64,000 nt of DNA, from assembly GCA_018524725.1 (NCBI GenBank), contig JAEUWP010000180.1:248001-312000 (forward strand), read 5' to 3'. Shown here in pieces: positions 29,501-40,444 of the stretch. Within the stretch, counting starts at the first letter, position 1. Every line of letters begins with the position of its first letter. The notes under the pieces were generated by a model. That model was not told where the DNA came from. It did not search any database and saw only the letters and a program-made list of their open reading frames with translations. The stretch is from Podaxis mareebaensis (lineage: Eukaryota; Basidiomycota; Agaricomycetes; Agaricales; Agaricaceae). The position numbers were made by a program, and so were the translations under genes.

Positions 29501-29990
29501 TGAAACTTCATACAAAATTATGACAGAACAGGCACAAATAAGCATGCTGTCAAAAATAGAACCTGGCTAGAAAGTCTGGCTTAATGCTCAAAATCTCCCA
29601 ATTTAGGTTGCATCAAGGAAAATCACCACCCATCAACTAGGCTCATTCACTGTTACTAGGGAACATGGAAATGTATCTTATGAGCTATCTCTCCCAAAGA
29701 GCTGGAAAATACACAATGTCTTCTACATCCAATACCTCTATTCCATCACCAAAAATAACATTTATAGTAAATACTTCTCAAGACCTCTACCTGACCTTAT
29801 CCAAGGAGAAGAAGAATGGGAAGTTGAAGCTATAGTAGTACACCATCACACCAGAAGATGAAGACTAGAGTTCTTAGTTCATGGGAAGAGATACCCAGAA
29901 TCAGAACAAACCTGGCAAAATTTGACAGACCTGCATAATTCTAAGACCCTTCTCAATACTTATAAACTTCAACACAATCTCAACTAAAAC
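26580..29990 (+). pseudogene. Gypsy pol relic: protease, RT, RNase H, integrase, chromodomain
   Basis: Protease: SMENLALIDSG. RT: KRYIRPSKSPIASLFFFISK, KDGKLGPCQDYHYLNEHTVK, then VIVYMDDILIH. RNase H: DVSVYASGVVLLQKD and ALQEWHYYTNGS. Integrase: zinc-binding HDAPAVGHPGIAETLRKL, SMDLIADLSESNSYDTILSV and HAPSTAYHPQSDRSTKRFN. Chromodomain: from about 29810. In-frame stops replace residues that are usually Trp, Arg or Gln in the family, for example NV-stop-LGYN in the RT and AII-stop-ALQEW in the RNase H. This copy cannot make an active polyprotein. Confidence 0.9.
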
Positions 29991-30003
29991 CCAAGTTACT
30001 TGA

Positions 30004-31362
30004 ATGTCTACCACTTCTAACAACACTACCACTACTGACTATCCAACCACTCCCACCTCTGCTACTTCTTTTACTTGAAAATCATCATAGACCTTTATTT
30101 CTGTTCCACCCACTCCTCTTACCCATGAACTTACACCCTCACTAGAAGATCATCCATCCACTCCAGAGTCCTTACACTATGAAGAGCAGCAAAGACAAGT
30201 TGTCAATATTGCTGAAGTCAGGTACAGATATCCCAGGCATTTGAATTATATGAAACACAAAGCTCCTAAAGACAAACCTTTCTAACTAGTCCCCTATAAG
30301 AAGCAAGCAATGCCACTCTTTCTACCACCATATAACTCCAATCTCTATATGAAGATTCCTTTTCCCAAGCAAGGTCCACTCTTGAGTGCAATAATCAATC
30401 AACTGAAGTACTTGACACTTTCAGGGCATCTTGGTTTAATGCAATACATTGCCAGCCCTATGCCAACAGACTGGCTGATGAAGTCAGTACCTGCTTTAAC
30501 CAGGTTATTGACCTGCCAGGACTTGATCAAGAAAGGTGATACCTCTCAGGCACCCACTACACAATTCTGCAAGCACAAGAGGACATATCTGCTTTTTTCT
30601 ACCCACAAATTGGACTTAGATCTGGCAATGTTACTCACAACCCCTCACCCTGATAGAACCAAAGAGCCTCTCCAGTACCCAAGCAACTTCATGATGTGGA
30701 TTGACAACATACTGAAAGAGGAACTTCTAGAGATCCAGAACCTTCTCTCATTGACAGCCCTATTCTCACCCTATCAGACCAATGTGCCACCTGCTATCAA
30801 TGTAGCAATGTGGGTCATAGGATAGATCAATGCCCAAGATACTATTGCCCCTTTTGTCACCACTATGCCCTAGGACACTACCAGAAGTATTATTTCCTCA
30901 ACCCCATTAGAACACATCCTAGCTATTACTATGCAAGAATCCTCACTGAGAGAGCTCAACTCACTGCTGCTAGAATCACTGAGCAGTCCACCAGGCAGTA
31001 GGATAGTAGATAAAAAACTAGTGTTGCCACAGATGATTGACTCCAGAATGCTCATTCCCCAATTCTCTCCATATCAACTTCCTCCTCCCCTGCAGCTCAA
31101 CCCTCATTATCAGGAGACTCAAGCTCTCCTTCACCCATTCATTTGTGCCACTACTGAGGTCACATTCTCTTTCAGGCAGGACTCACCACTGCTAACAACA
31201 TCTGAGGACCTTGATTCACTGATAAGTGCCATGACAGATCTCCTCCACACCTCTCCCAACACACCATCAATAATACCATCATCCCCAGAGCCTCTGGCTG
31301 ATGCATTTGCCCTTGACAATGGTCAGCTTGATCAATTAAATGCACCCTCTGAAGTGTCATAG
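30004..31362 (+). pseudogene. Third ORF relic downstream of Gypsy pol, with tandem Cys-rich zinc knuckles
   Basis: An ATG at 30004 opens a Thr/Ser-rich N-terminus (MSTTSNNTTTTDYPTTPTSA). After a frameshift near 30390 the frame reads STEVLDTFRASWFNAIHCQ and ANRLADEVSTCFNQVIDLPG. It ends with a CX2CX4HX4C knuckle, CYQCSNVGHRIDQC (30792-30833), followed at once by a second Cys/His cluster, CPFCHHYALGHYQ. This lies between the chromodomain and the 3' LTR, the position of an env-like or accessory ORF. There is no membrane segment, so it is not envelope-like. A second open stretch (30931-31362) continues to the LTR. The function is unknown; nucleic-acid binding is inferred from the knuckles. Confidence 0.6.
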
Positions 31363-31463
31363 ATGATATAGGAGAGAGAATGTATAAATATCCTTACAAT
31401 GATGAAAATATTACTGGGAGTCATTGAGTCGAATGAGGATATTTGACATTACAAAGGAAATCA

Positions 31464-32278
31464 TGTTATGAATATTGCAGAATCTGAGAACACTGAGGAG
31501 ACTGAAGAGACCAAGCAACAACCATATGAAGATTGGGATTTGATAAAGCACATGATGATCAGCTTGTAGCAGGAAATGACAGAACTCCAGCAAACACTAG
31601 ATTGGGAAATGTGCAAGAAGGTGGATGAAGTGTGCCAGTATCATGGAGTATACTTCCCTTGTGATGATGATTTGTGATGAATGCTAAATTTATCATTTCT
31701 ATTCTTAAACACTTTCTATCTTTAAGACCAGGTATAAGTTTCATCTTCTCTGTCGTACTTGTGTCACATCAATTATGTTCACTCTTGCAGACTTTCACCC
31801 TATGCCTTATGCCTTCCGTTCTATATGCCTTATATGTCTATGCCTTATGCCCTATGCTTTCCCCTTCTCCACTTCCTCTTTTTATTTGTCCTCTATGCTA
31901 TAATTGATCTACTTCCTAAAGTAGTCACTTGAACTTGTATATGTACACCACTTGGACCTGTAGATTAGACAAGTCTAATCTTAATGAGTGTTACCTCCTC
32001 TTGGAACTTGTGAGATTCCTTGAGCCTCAGTGGCCTGTTAAGTCTACAACTCTTCACCCTTGAAGACAGCTTTTCCCTCTCAGATTCTCTCTAATGTCTT
32101 GTCCTATGGAGTGTGCAATCTATATGAGTTCACTGCCTAGAGACAACATGAACAGCCACCTGAGGTTAAATAGAGCAGCTCCTTCAGACCTGTACAGGAC
32201 AAGGACCTCTGCTCATCTCTCTTACAAGGATAGGCTCTGACTTAGGCATCACTTAGCCAAAGAAGAAACCTTGTAACA
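31464..32278 (+). repeat. 3' LTR of the Gypsy element
   Basis: This 815-bp direct repeat of 23041-23817 starts TGTTATGAATATTGC and ends CTTGTAACA. It has an extra run of CCTTATG-type units around 31800-31855. A short purine stretch (AAAGGAAA) just before it is a plausible polypurine tract. Confidence 0.88.
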
Positions 32279-32564
32279 AGTGATGAAGATTGAAATACAT
32301 CAGACTAAATATAGTACAAGTCTAGTTGAACATAAACAGATAGTTCTACTTCACAAATTGCCATCACAGGGAAAATACACACTGTAATAATGACTTGTAT
32401 CATTGACCTTCTCATAGATTTCCCAATCAATAGTGTTTCACAACTCCATGCCTTTGTCCCACAAACAGTGTGTTGTTATTTCCAATAGTTTCCATTTGCT
32501 AAGCTCTTCTTTCTCAATCATCTCAGTGTCCTCAGTATACTTGGCATTTGTAATGTTTATAACA
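32279..32564 (-). repeat. Inverted, truncated LTR of a related Gypsy family
   Basis: Read on the minus strand from 32564, this begins TGTTATAAACATTAC and is colinear with the first 210 bp of the Gypsy LTR but strongly diverged. The matching ORF frame (32560-32351) is conserved to its stop with one internal TGA. It is cut off at the junction with the 3' LTR, so the Gypsy element may have inserted next to or into it. Confidence 0.7.
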
Positions 32565-32770
32565 TGAGCAACCCAAAGGCAATTATGGGCAACACTTACA
32601 TTGCTGGCAAAGCAGAATAGTCCAAACTTTACTATTGTGCTTAGTTGTGCAAGTGGGCACTACAGTTTGAAGCTTGATGATGCAGCAAGAGCAAACTGGT
32701 TCTGGCATACTGCAGGGGAGTACTTTTGACACATAGCTGATGTGGAGGGATGGGATCATTATCTTTTTGT

Positions 32771-33111
32771 TGATGAGGGGAGAACAGTTGCTGCTACACA
32801 AGCATAGTGTCAGTGGAGAGTAAACCAGTTACTCACAATCCAAGGCTGGTCGAACTGGAAGGTATCCAGAGAAATGTGGGAAGGGCAAGTCTTGAGGAGT
32901 ACCAGAGAAGATAAGACCAAACTGAAAATAGCGAGGAATTTTGAGCTTAAGAGAGCTGAGTGGTTGAGTAGATGAGGAATGTAAAACTCCAGTGAAGAGA
33001 GTACACTACTACATGAAGGTTTAAATACTGTAGAGCTACAACACTGGGTCAAGGGTATAATACATGCATGAGTCAGAAAGCATAAGGCATATGCACATAT
33101 AACATGAGTAA
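32771..33111 (-). repeat. Old inverted Copia solo LTR, left part
   Basis: This is the reverse complement of the 3' half of the Copia LTR, starting TGATGAGGGGAGAACAG. Together with 41099-41406 it makes 649 bp, exactly the length of the young LTRs, once the AGTAA duplication is counted once. The flanks are TTTGT (32766-32770) and CTTGT (41407-41411), a target duplication differing by one C/T transition. It carries fewer CpG than the young LTRs, so it is older. Confidence 0.9.
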
Positions 33112-33760
33112 TGTTGAGGAATTAATCAGCATTACGCTTACGTGTACACTTACTATCAGCAGTACATGCTGAATCCTCGATGCGTACGCTCTGCATTGAC
33201 AGAGCAGATATATTTTTGGAACCCTCTATAGCTTCATACTATACTTAGATTGATCTGTTTCTATTAATACTTTTATACACATACGTAGACGTACGGCCTG
33301 TGTTAGTATTACTCATATCCTCATGGATTATGACTTGTAGAAACATTCTTTGACTGCGGATGACTCCTGTAGCATACGGTAGAGTCATGTTCTTTCTTAT
33401 TTTAACTTTTACATGCACATTCTTCATGTTGTATGTGCGTATGCCTTATGTTTACTTACTCATGCATGTATCTTACCCTTGACCCAGTGTCGTAGCTCTA
33501 TAGTATTTAAACCTTCATGTAGTAGTGTACTTTCTTCACTGGAGTTTTACATTCCTCGTCTACTTGACATCTAAGCTACTCTAAGCTCAACATTCCTCGC
33601 TATCACCAATTCAGCATACTCTTTTCTGGTACACCTCAAGACTCGCCCTTGCCTCATATCGATGGTCTATTACCTGTCCAACCATACTCGGATTGTGAGT
33701 AACTGGTTTACTCTCCACTGACGCAATGCTTGTGTAGTAGCAACCGTTCTCCCCTCGTCA
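33112..33760 (+). repeat. 5' LTR of the Copia element
   Basis: It is 649 bp, starting TGTTGAGGAATTAATC and ending CTCCCCTCGTCA. It is preceded by the target duplication AGTAA. Confidence 0.95.
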
Positions 33761-33772
33761 GGTTATGGGCCC
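33761..33772 (+). other. Copia primer-binding site complementary to the initiator tRNA-Met anticodon arm
   Basis: GGTTATGGGCCC begins at the first base after the LTR. Its reverse complement GGGCCCATAACC contains the CAT anticodon in the context expected for the fungal initiator tRNA-Met anticodon stem-loop. It is not the 3' CCA end. Priming from an internally cut initiator tRNA is known for Drosophila copia and yeast Ty5; its use here is inferred. Confidence 0.65.
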
Positions 33773-33935
33773 CGAGACTCTCCTTCTGAGGATTCTCTCC
33801 TATTAATTTAGGATTGAGATAAAGACATCTTGGGATTAGCCTATTTCTACCTTTATTGTTATCTGTATACAACGTTATACTAATACCTCATTTTTATATT
33901 GCTTAGTCGATTTTTTATCTGCCAATTTCTTTGAT

Positions 33936-36900
33936 ATGTCAAATATGGCTTCGACTATTGCTACTTCTTCCCTTCCTAAACTTGAGGGCCCCTCTAACTA
34001 CAAGTTCTGGGCTCGTCATCTTCAAGGAGCACTTTCCTTGATTAGTGTTACCAGTTCCACGGAAACGGGCTGGACCCTTACCAATGGAACGGCGACAGCA
34101 CCTGCTCAGAATGACGCAGCTGAGACGGCACGTCAAAATCAGATGAAGGTGCAAGCCTTATCGATTATCGAAAACACGTTGCCTGATTCCATGCTGCTTC
34201 ATGGAAGAACAGCCCCTGACACCTTGTGGACTTATCTCCAAACTCAATTTGGAACACTTGGTCCAGCTAATGTCTATGGCTTGTTCATCCGAGCTCTGAA
34301 GAAGAGAATCACTGGCAAAAGAGATATTGCAGTCGATATTGCTGAAATGGCAACTCTCTTCACTCAGGTAGAAGAAGCTACTGCTGCCATCCCTGAGGTT
34401 CTCAGAGCTATGGTTCTTCTTTCGGCTATTCCGGACAATTGGGATTCGGTCTGACAATCGTTGTTGACCAACAATACTACAATCACTGCCCTAACTTGGA
34501 AAGTGGTTGCAGATGCTTTAAATGCTGAATGGGCTCAGTGGAATGGACGTAACAAAATGTCCACCCACCTCGCCAATGCTCAATCTGCTAACAAAGCTAA
34601 ACTTCCCAATGACCAAGGCAGTCCTTCCGCCTGGAACAAGTCTCGTCTGGGTCCACCTTGGAGTCGATTTATCCCTCAGCCTGTCAGCCAGGATAAAACC
34701 TCCAATGGTCCCAAGCCTCAAGGCCAACAAGGCGGTCAGCCTGGTCAGTGGCAGACCGTCAAGCTGAAGAAGAAAAGGGCTCCCAAGAAGAAGAAGTCCC
34801 CTAACGCCTCAGCCAAACCAGCTGATTCCATGGCAGGTTTTGCTGCACCTGCTCACCTAGTGGCAGCACCTCCACTTCCCCCTGCTGGTGCTGGTAGACC
34901 TTATACAGGTCCCAATATGCACCCATTCGACCTCTTAGATCGAATCCAGAGGCCGCAAGTGAATGCACCTTGCATTCCGCCTCAGGCTTTGGTCCAACAA
35001 CGCCTTGCTGCTACGGTTCCGCAGGATTGTCCTCTGCTTCCCTCACTTTCTCGTCGGGTACGATCTCAAAACCCTGTTCCCATCACTCTGACTTACTCTT
35101 CTGCTTTGCAGGAGAAACATAAGTTCAAAGAGTCTAAAATAGAGGCGAGTAACCTCTGTTTTACTGCTATTCTTGAGCTTGAGATAATCAATCTCACACA
35201 GGAGGCACATGAAACTCTTCAAGCGATGAAACATCAATGGACTGATACAGCGACTAAGTCGTTTGATCAGATTCGTGAGGAACAGAAGATCAAGACCCAG
35301 TGCTATCATGACATCAACTGCACCTGTAAGCTTCGTCGTGCTCCTACTAGACAAAACATACAGGACTTAATTGAGGAAACTCTACTCCTCATGTCGCTAG
35401 ATGATGCATCGGAGAAAGCGAAGAACTTTGACGAAGAGTTCCCACCACTTCTGGGACACTCAGGTCTTCTTCCACCTGGTCATCCAGTCGAGGTAGGCAC
35501 CTATTCTCGACGTGTCCGCATGGGTAAATGGACTAAAAATCCACCCAAGAAGACTGCTCCTTCCATGCAGCGAGCCGAAAAGCTGTATGACGTCGTCGAA
35601 GAAGCTCTTCGTGAACACGAGGAAGAGAAGCAGAAGAAGGCTCATGAACTTCGCTTCAAGAAGAAGCCTAAGGTTCAAGGGGAATGCTACATCCCACACG
35701 TAGGTCACTTCTATCAAGATCTGATGAACCAATTAATTCATTTTGGTGTCATACAGGATACTTGCGAAGTCGATCCTAAAGTATGTGTTAATCCTATTGG
35801 TCGATTACGGCTTATTCATTTCCTTGTTACCCAACAGGGAGAACAAAGCTCTCGCGCCCTGCAAGAGGCGCTTGCTGTGATCAACAAGAACCCTGAAGGT
35901 TATCCACTTGATCCCATAGATCATGAATACCTTTACTCAATAGGTTTAACAGAACGCGAATGGGATGAAGCAATGGTGCCTTCGACTTCATCAGTCGATG
36001 TTCCGCCTGCACCACCTTCTTCTCCACGACTTCCCAGAGCATCTCATCCCAATGATGAGATTGATCTCATCAGGAGCGACGTCGAAGATCGCCTGCCTCT
36101 CGTCAATGGCCCACATCACCTTTCTGATGTTGATTATGATGCTGATGACATGAGTGATGCCGATAGCGACTTCAAGAAGAAGAAGGCTATGGGGTATGTA
36201 ATCCATATCTTATCACCATCATCTGATGCTGATCACCTCCATACTCAGACCGGTCACGACGCTTCCTCTTGGGAAGAAGAAGGGCAAGCTCAGCAAGAAG
36301 TGCCATGCCAAGGCCAAACGTCGCGAGGTTTAGAGGGTTGTCTGCGCAGGACAAAAGGAGGAAGAGGAGATGAGCACCTACCATCATGGGAACGGATACT
36401 TAGGTGGCTCATAGCTTTGGACAATGTAAATTTTTGCAATGGATCATGTACAGAACATGTAGCGATGTGCACAAGCACATCACGATTTAATGTCATTCAT
36501 TCTGTACATGCACCTCCGAGTCCGAAATCCTCTAAGATCAACAATCTTCCTGATGAAGGGATAATAAGAATGGATGAGTATAACGCTATTTGGTTATTAG
36601 ATTCAGGAGCATCTGGCCATTATACGCCACATATGGAAGACTTTATTGACTTCCAATATTATCCTGATCCTATAACCGTATACACTGCTGGTGAACCAAT
36701 GGTATCACCAGGACACGGTACTGTCTTAATTGAAACCATGGTCAATACAGATAACAGCACTCGGATACTTAATCATTCATATCTATATCCGGTGCATTAC
36801 TTACAAGGTAGCAGAGATCGATTGTTATCAGTTGGTCAGCTCGCCAAGGCTGGAGCTAAAATAGAAACCACTGATATCTGCTCATGCATCAATGACTCCT

Positions 36901-39900
36901 GGGATGAGCTGATACTAGTTGCACAACCCATGATAGGTTGTTCACCTACCCTTCATTATGTGAAGAGTAAAATTATAAAAACGCATGATGATATGCACAC
37001 ATTTGCCACTAGTATTGTACCAGAGTACAACATCCTGCATAATAGGATGGGACACCCGTCAGATCGCATCCTCAAACATTTTGAGACAAATACGATCAGC
37101 TTTCCTCATGTAGAAATTCCCAAAAATAGCATGAAACCATGTGAAGGTTGCGCTATGGGGAAAATGCATCAGAAAAGCTTTAATATAAACTTCGAAAGAG
37201 CATCCAGGCCTCTAGAAAGAATCCATTCAGATCTTTTAGAAATGCCTAAAGTTAGTTACCGAAAATATAAATGGGTAATGACTATTTTGGACGACTTCTC
37301 CTCAAATGCTTGGGTTCATTTACTCCATAAAAAATCCGAAGCACCCACAGTCATGAAGAACTTCTTGACCTTAGTCAACAAACATATTGGTGGTCCAGTA
37401 AAATTCTTACATACTGATCGAGGAGGAGAATATGTCAAAGAAAGCTTACAAGCTCTCTTACGCTCTCAAGGGATTATCCATGTGACAAGCACTCCACATG
37501 CTCACCAACAAAATGGTAGAGCGGAACGCCTAAACTGTACCTTAATGGATAAAGCAGAAGCCATGCGGCATCATGCTTGTATTCCAGATGGTTGGTGGGA
37601 ATTTGCAATTGATACCGCTTGTTATCTTTACAATCGCACTCCCATGTCGTGCCTTGATTGGAAAACCCCTCAAGAAGTTTTAACAGGTGTCAAACCAGAT
37701 GTTTCTAAATTCAGAACCTTTGGATGTGGCGCTTATGTGTTCTTACCCAAAGAAGTCCGAAGAGATAAACTATCCCCAAAGTCAGAATTAATGATATTCC
37801 TTGGATACTCTCTGGACCGAAAGAATTACTTGTTCATGCGTCATTTGCAAGGCAATGTACTATACATTTCGCCAACTGCTATTTTCGATGAACAATTCTT
37901 TCCTAAATGTTCTGAAAAGAAACATAGATCGAATAGTGGTCGTAGTTCTTCATCAAGAACTCCTACGCCTCAAAGCGAGGTCATAATCTACCCTATACAG
38001 GATAACTCGAGGTCACCACCTCCGGAAAGACCTTCGGCTCCAATACCACCATCGTCCTCTTTGTCCAGTTCAGATCCTAGATATTGGAATGGAACTCCAG
38101 ATATAAACAATGATAATGAGGATAAGGACAGCCAACATGATTCTCCATGAGAAGATCATGATTCTGATTTAGAATATGCTGATCCTAAAGATTATCCTGA
38201 TCTAGAAAGACATTCGCCTATGCAAAGCGTTGATCCGAATGAAAATCGAGATCCATCTCCATATTTGGAAGACTTCGAAGAACGAGGCGATGATCAACCT
38301 TATACGGCATCTCCTCCTGTTCCTCAGTCTCCAAGATTAGAAGAGCATGAGAATCGCGGTGATGATCCACCCTTTAGGGAAGAATCATCAAGCCCTGTAC
38401 CCAGGACTTCTGAAAGTGAGGCACCACAAGGTCCTGCTACAACGTCTTCTAGGTTTTCACCAATGAAACCTGCACAAAAACGTCAAGCTGCTTCTCCGCC
38501 ATGGATGCAACAATGGCAAGCACCTTCTAATCAACATCCTCAAAGAGAACGTCGGGTTCCTTCTAAACCTGGAAATGTATATGGAGATCAACATCTGGCG
38601 AAAGTTCTATGGAATTATCGAGGCTTCGAATGGATACCTCCTAAAGGAGAACCATTACTTAAGTGCATTCGCAAATGAAGCCCAGTAGCACTTCCCAATG
38701 TTGAAAATGAAATGCCACCTGATGAACACACACTTGATTCTTTGCAAACTTCTACGTCGATGGAACTTATGATGGTACATCACATGAATAAGTTATACAA
38801 AGAAGGAGGAGTACAGTTCATCGATTTTCTTTTCGCAAACAAAATTGATGTGTCATATACCCCTAAAGTCTTCAAAGACTTAGCTAAACTCCCTAAGGAG
38901 ATCCACGATAAGTGGTATAAAGCTTGTCTTGAGGAAATAGACACATTAAAGAAGCGACAAGTTTACGAACTTGTTGAACTTCTGAAAGGAAGAAGAGTGA
39001 TTGGTAATCGATGGGTATTCACTCCGAAATCTGATGGCAGATTCAGATCTCGTTTAGTTGCACAAGGGTTCTCACAAATCGAAGGCATTGACTTCAATGA
39101 ACTCTTCTCTCCTGTTGTCTGGTACAAGACCGCACGATTGCTATTTGCGATAGCTGCCCTTGAAGACTGGGATATGTTTGGTCTTGATGTGAAGACTGCT
39201 TATCTCTACGGACACCTTAAGGAAGAAATCTATATGCGACAACCAGAAGGTTTCATCCAAAAAGGACAAGAAACCAAAGTATGGCGCTTGAAACGTGCCT
39301 TATACGGTCTCAAACAAGCTGGCCGACAATGGTGGCTTGAAGTGACAAATTCGATGAAAGAACTAGGCTTCAAACAAGCATCACTTGATGCAGGAGTCTA
39401 TTATTATTATGATACACAAGAGAAATCTCTTATCATTGCACTACTTTATGTGGATGATGCAGCTTTCTTAGGACCACGTGGATCAAAAGTTCTTCATCAG
39501 AAGATCAAAGCATTTATGGAAAAGTGGGAATGTCACTTTTTAGGCGAACTTACTGAATTCCTTGGAATGCGAATCACACGAGATCGTAATAATCTATTGA
39601 TCATGATTGATCAACAACCATACCTTGATAAGGTATTAGAACATTTTAATGTGGTTGAAAAAGCTGAATCAACTCCATTGCCGAGAGACTTTGTCTTCAC
39701 TATGGCAAAAGATGAGGCATCTGCTAATTTTAGGCAGAAGTACCAACAATTGGTTGGATCTTTGATGTACTTGATGATCGGATCACATCCCGATATTGCT
39801 TTTGCAGTCGTCAAGTTATCTCAACAGATGACGAATCCATCATGGGAACACTATAAAGCCAGCTTACATACTTTGCGATACCTTCGCGGCACATCCAAAT

Positions 39901-40409
39901 ATGCCATTGTCTATGATGGACAAACAAACGAAGGAATCAATGTGTTCTCTGATTCTGATTGGGCACAAGATCCAGAAACCAGAAAATCGGTCACTGGCTT
40001 CTTTATTAGAATAGCTGGAGCAGCCGTATCATGGCTATCTCGGCACCAGAAGACTGTTGCCTTATCTTCGACAGAAGCCGAATATATGGCTTTGTCAGAT
40101 GCTAGTCGACAAATTGAGTGGACAGTTAATCTGCTCACTGAAATCAGCATTAATCCTGAAAGGATTAAGAAACCACACTTATTCAGTGATAACCGAGGTT
40201 CAGTATTTTGGGCCAAAAATCCGGTAACCGAAAAACGTTCAAAACATGTGGACATTAAGTACCACTATATCTGCAATTTACTTGAGGACGAAAAATTCCT
40301 CTTGTATAATATTAAAGGAACTGAAAATCCTGCGGATTTACTAACCAAGAATCTCGACACGCAGAAGTTTACCTTCTTCTTGCCTTCACTAGGCGTCGAA
40401 TTCTTTTAG
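33936..40409 (+). pseudogene. Copia Gag-Pol reading frame with three in-frame TGA codons
   Basis: The frame starts MSNMASTIATSSLPKLEGPS with a Gag/UBN2-like domain. A long Pro/Lys-rich region of about 700 codons follows, in which I find no CCHC zinc knuckle. Then come the protease (LLDSGASGHYTPH, about 36596), the pre-integrase zinc-binding region (HNRMGHPSDRILKHF, KPCEGCAMGKMHQKSF), the integrase core (IHSDLLEM, LDDFSSNAWVHLLHK, HTDRGGEY, HQQNGRAERLN), RT (FGLDVKTAYLYGHLKEEIYM, LYVDDAAFLG at about 39440) and RNase H (FSDSDWAQDPETRKSVTGFF, LSSTEAEYMALSDASRQIEW). TGA stops lie at 34452, 38148 and 38676, and the frame is unbroken between them. No catalytic motif is visibly lost. A candidate alternative intron lies at 36194-36248. 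Confidence 0.92.
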
Positions 40410-40444
40410 TACTTCATGCTCTGACAATTTCAAGCAAGGAGGAG

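Larger units (their letters stand above)
23041..32278 (+). mobile_element. Decayed Ty3/Gypsy chromovirus LTR retrotransposon
   Basis: Two similar direct LTRs (23041-23817 and 31464-32278) bound an internal region with, in order, a proline-rich Gag with a zinc knuckle, an aspartic protease (ALIDSG at about 26621), reverse transcriptase (VYMDDILIH, YMDD at 27666-27677), RNase H (IQTDVSVYASGVVL), integrase (zinc-binding region near 28730, then SMDLIADL and IPNKIISDRDPQF) and a C-terminal chromodomain (EEEWEVEAIVVHHHTRR). This order defines a Ty3/Gypsy chromovirus. The coding frame is broken by dozens of stop codons and some frameshifts, and CpG is nearly absent, so the copy is dead. A further ORF relic lies between the chromodomain and the 3' LTR. 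I could not find a matching target-site duplication (AGAGT before, AGTGA after). Confidence 0.93.

Noticed and set aside
30310..30825. 171-codon frame in the third Gypsy ORF taken as a single protein
   Set aside because: After about 30390 the protein-like sequence and the zinc knuckles are in another frame; the long open frame is only partly the real one.
23036..32283. Target-site duplication for the Gypsy element
   Set aside because: The flanking pentamers AGAGT and AGTGA do not match, so I do not claim a duplication.
34461..36590. CCHC zinc knuckle in the Copia Gag
   Set aside because: Cysteines near 35310-35330 and 36435-36475 do not have CX2CX4HX4C spacing.
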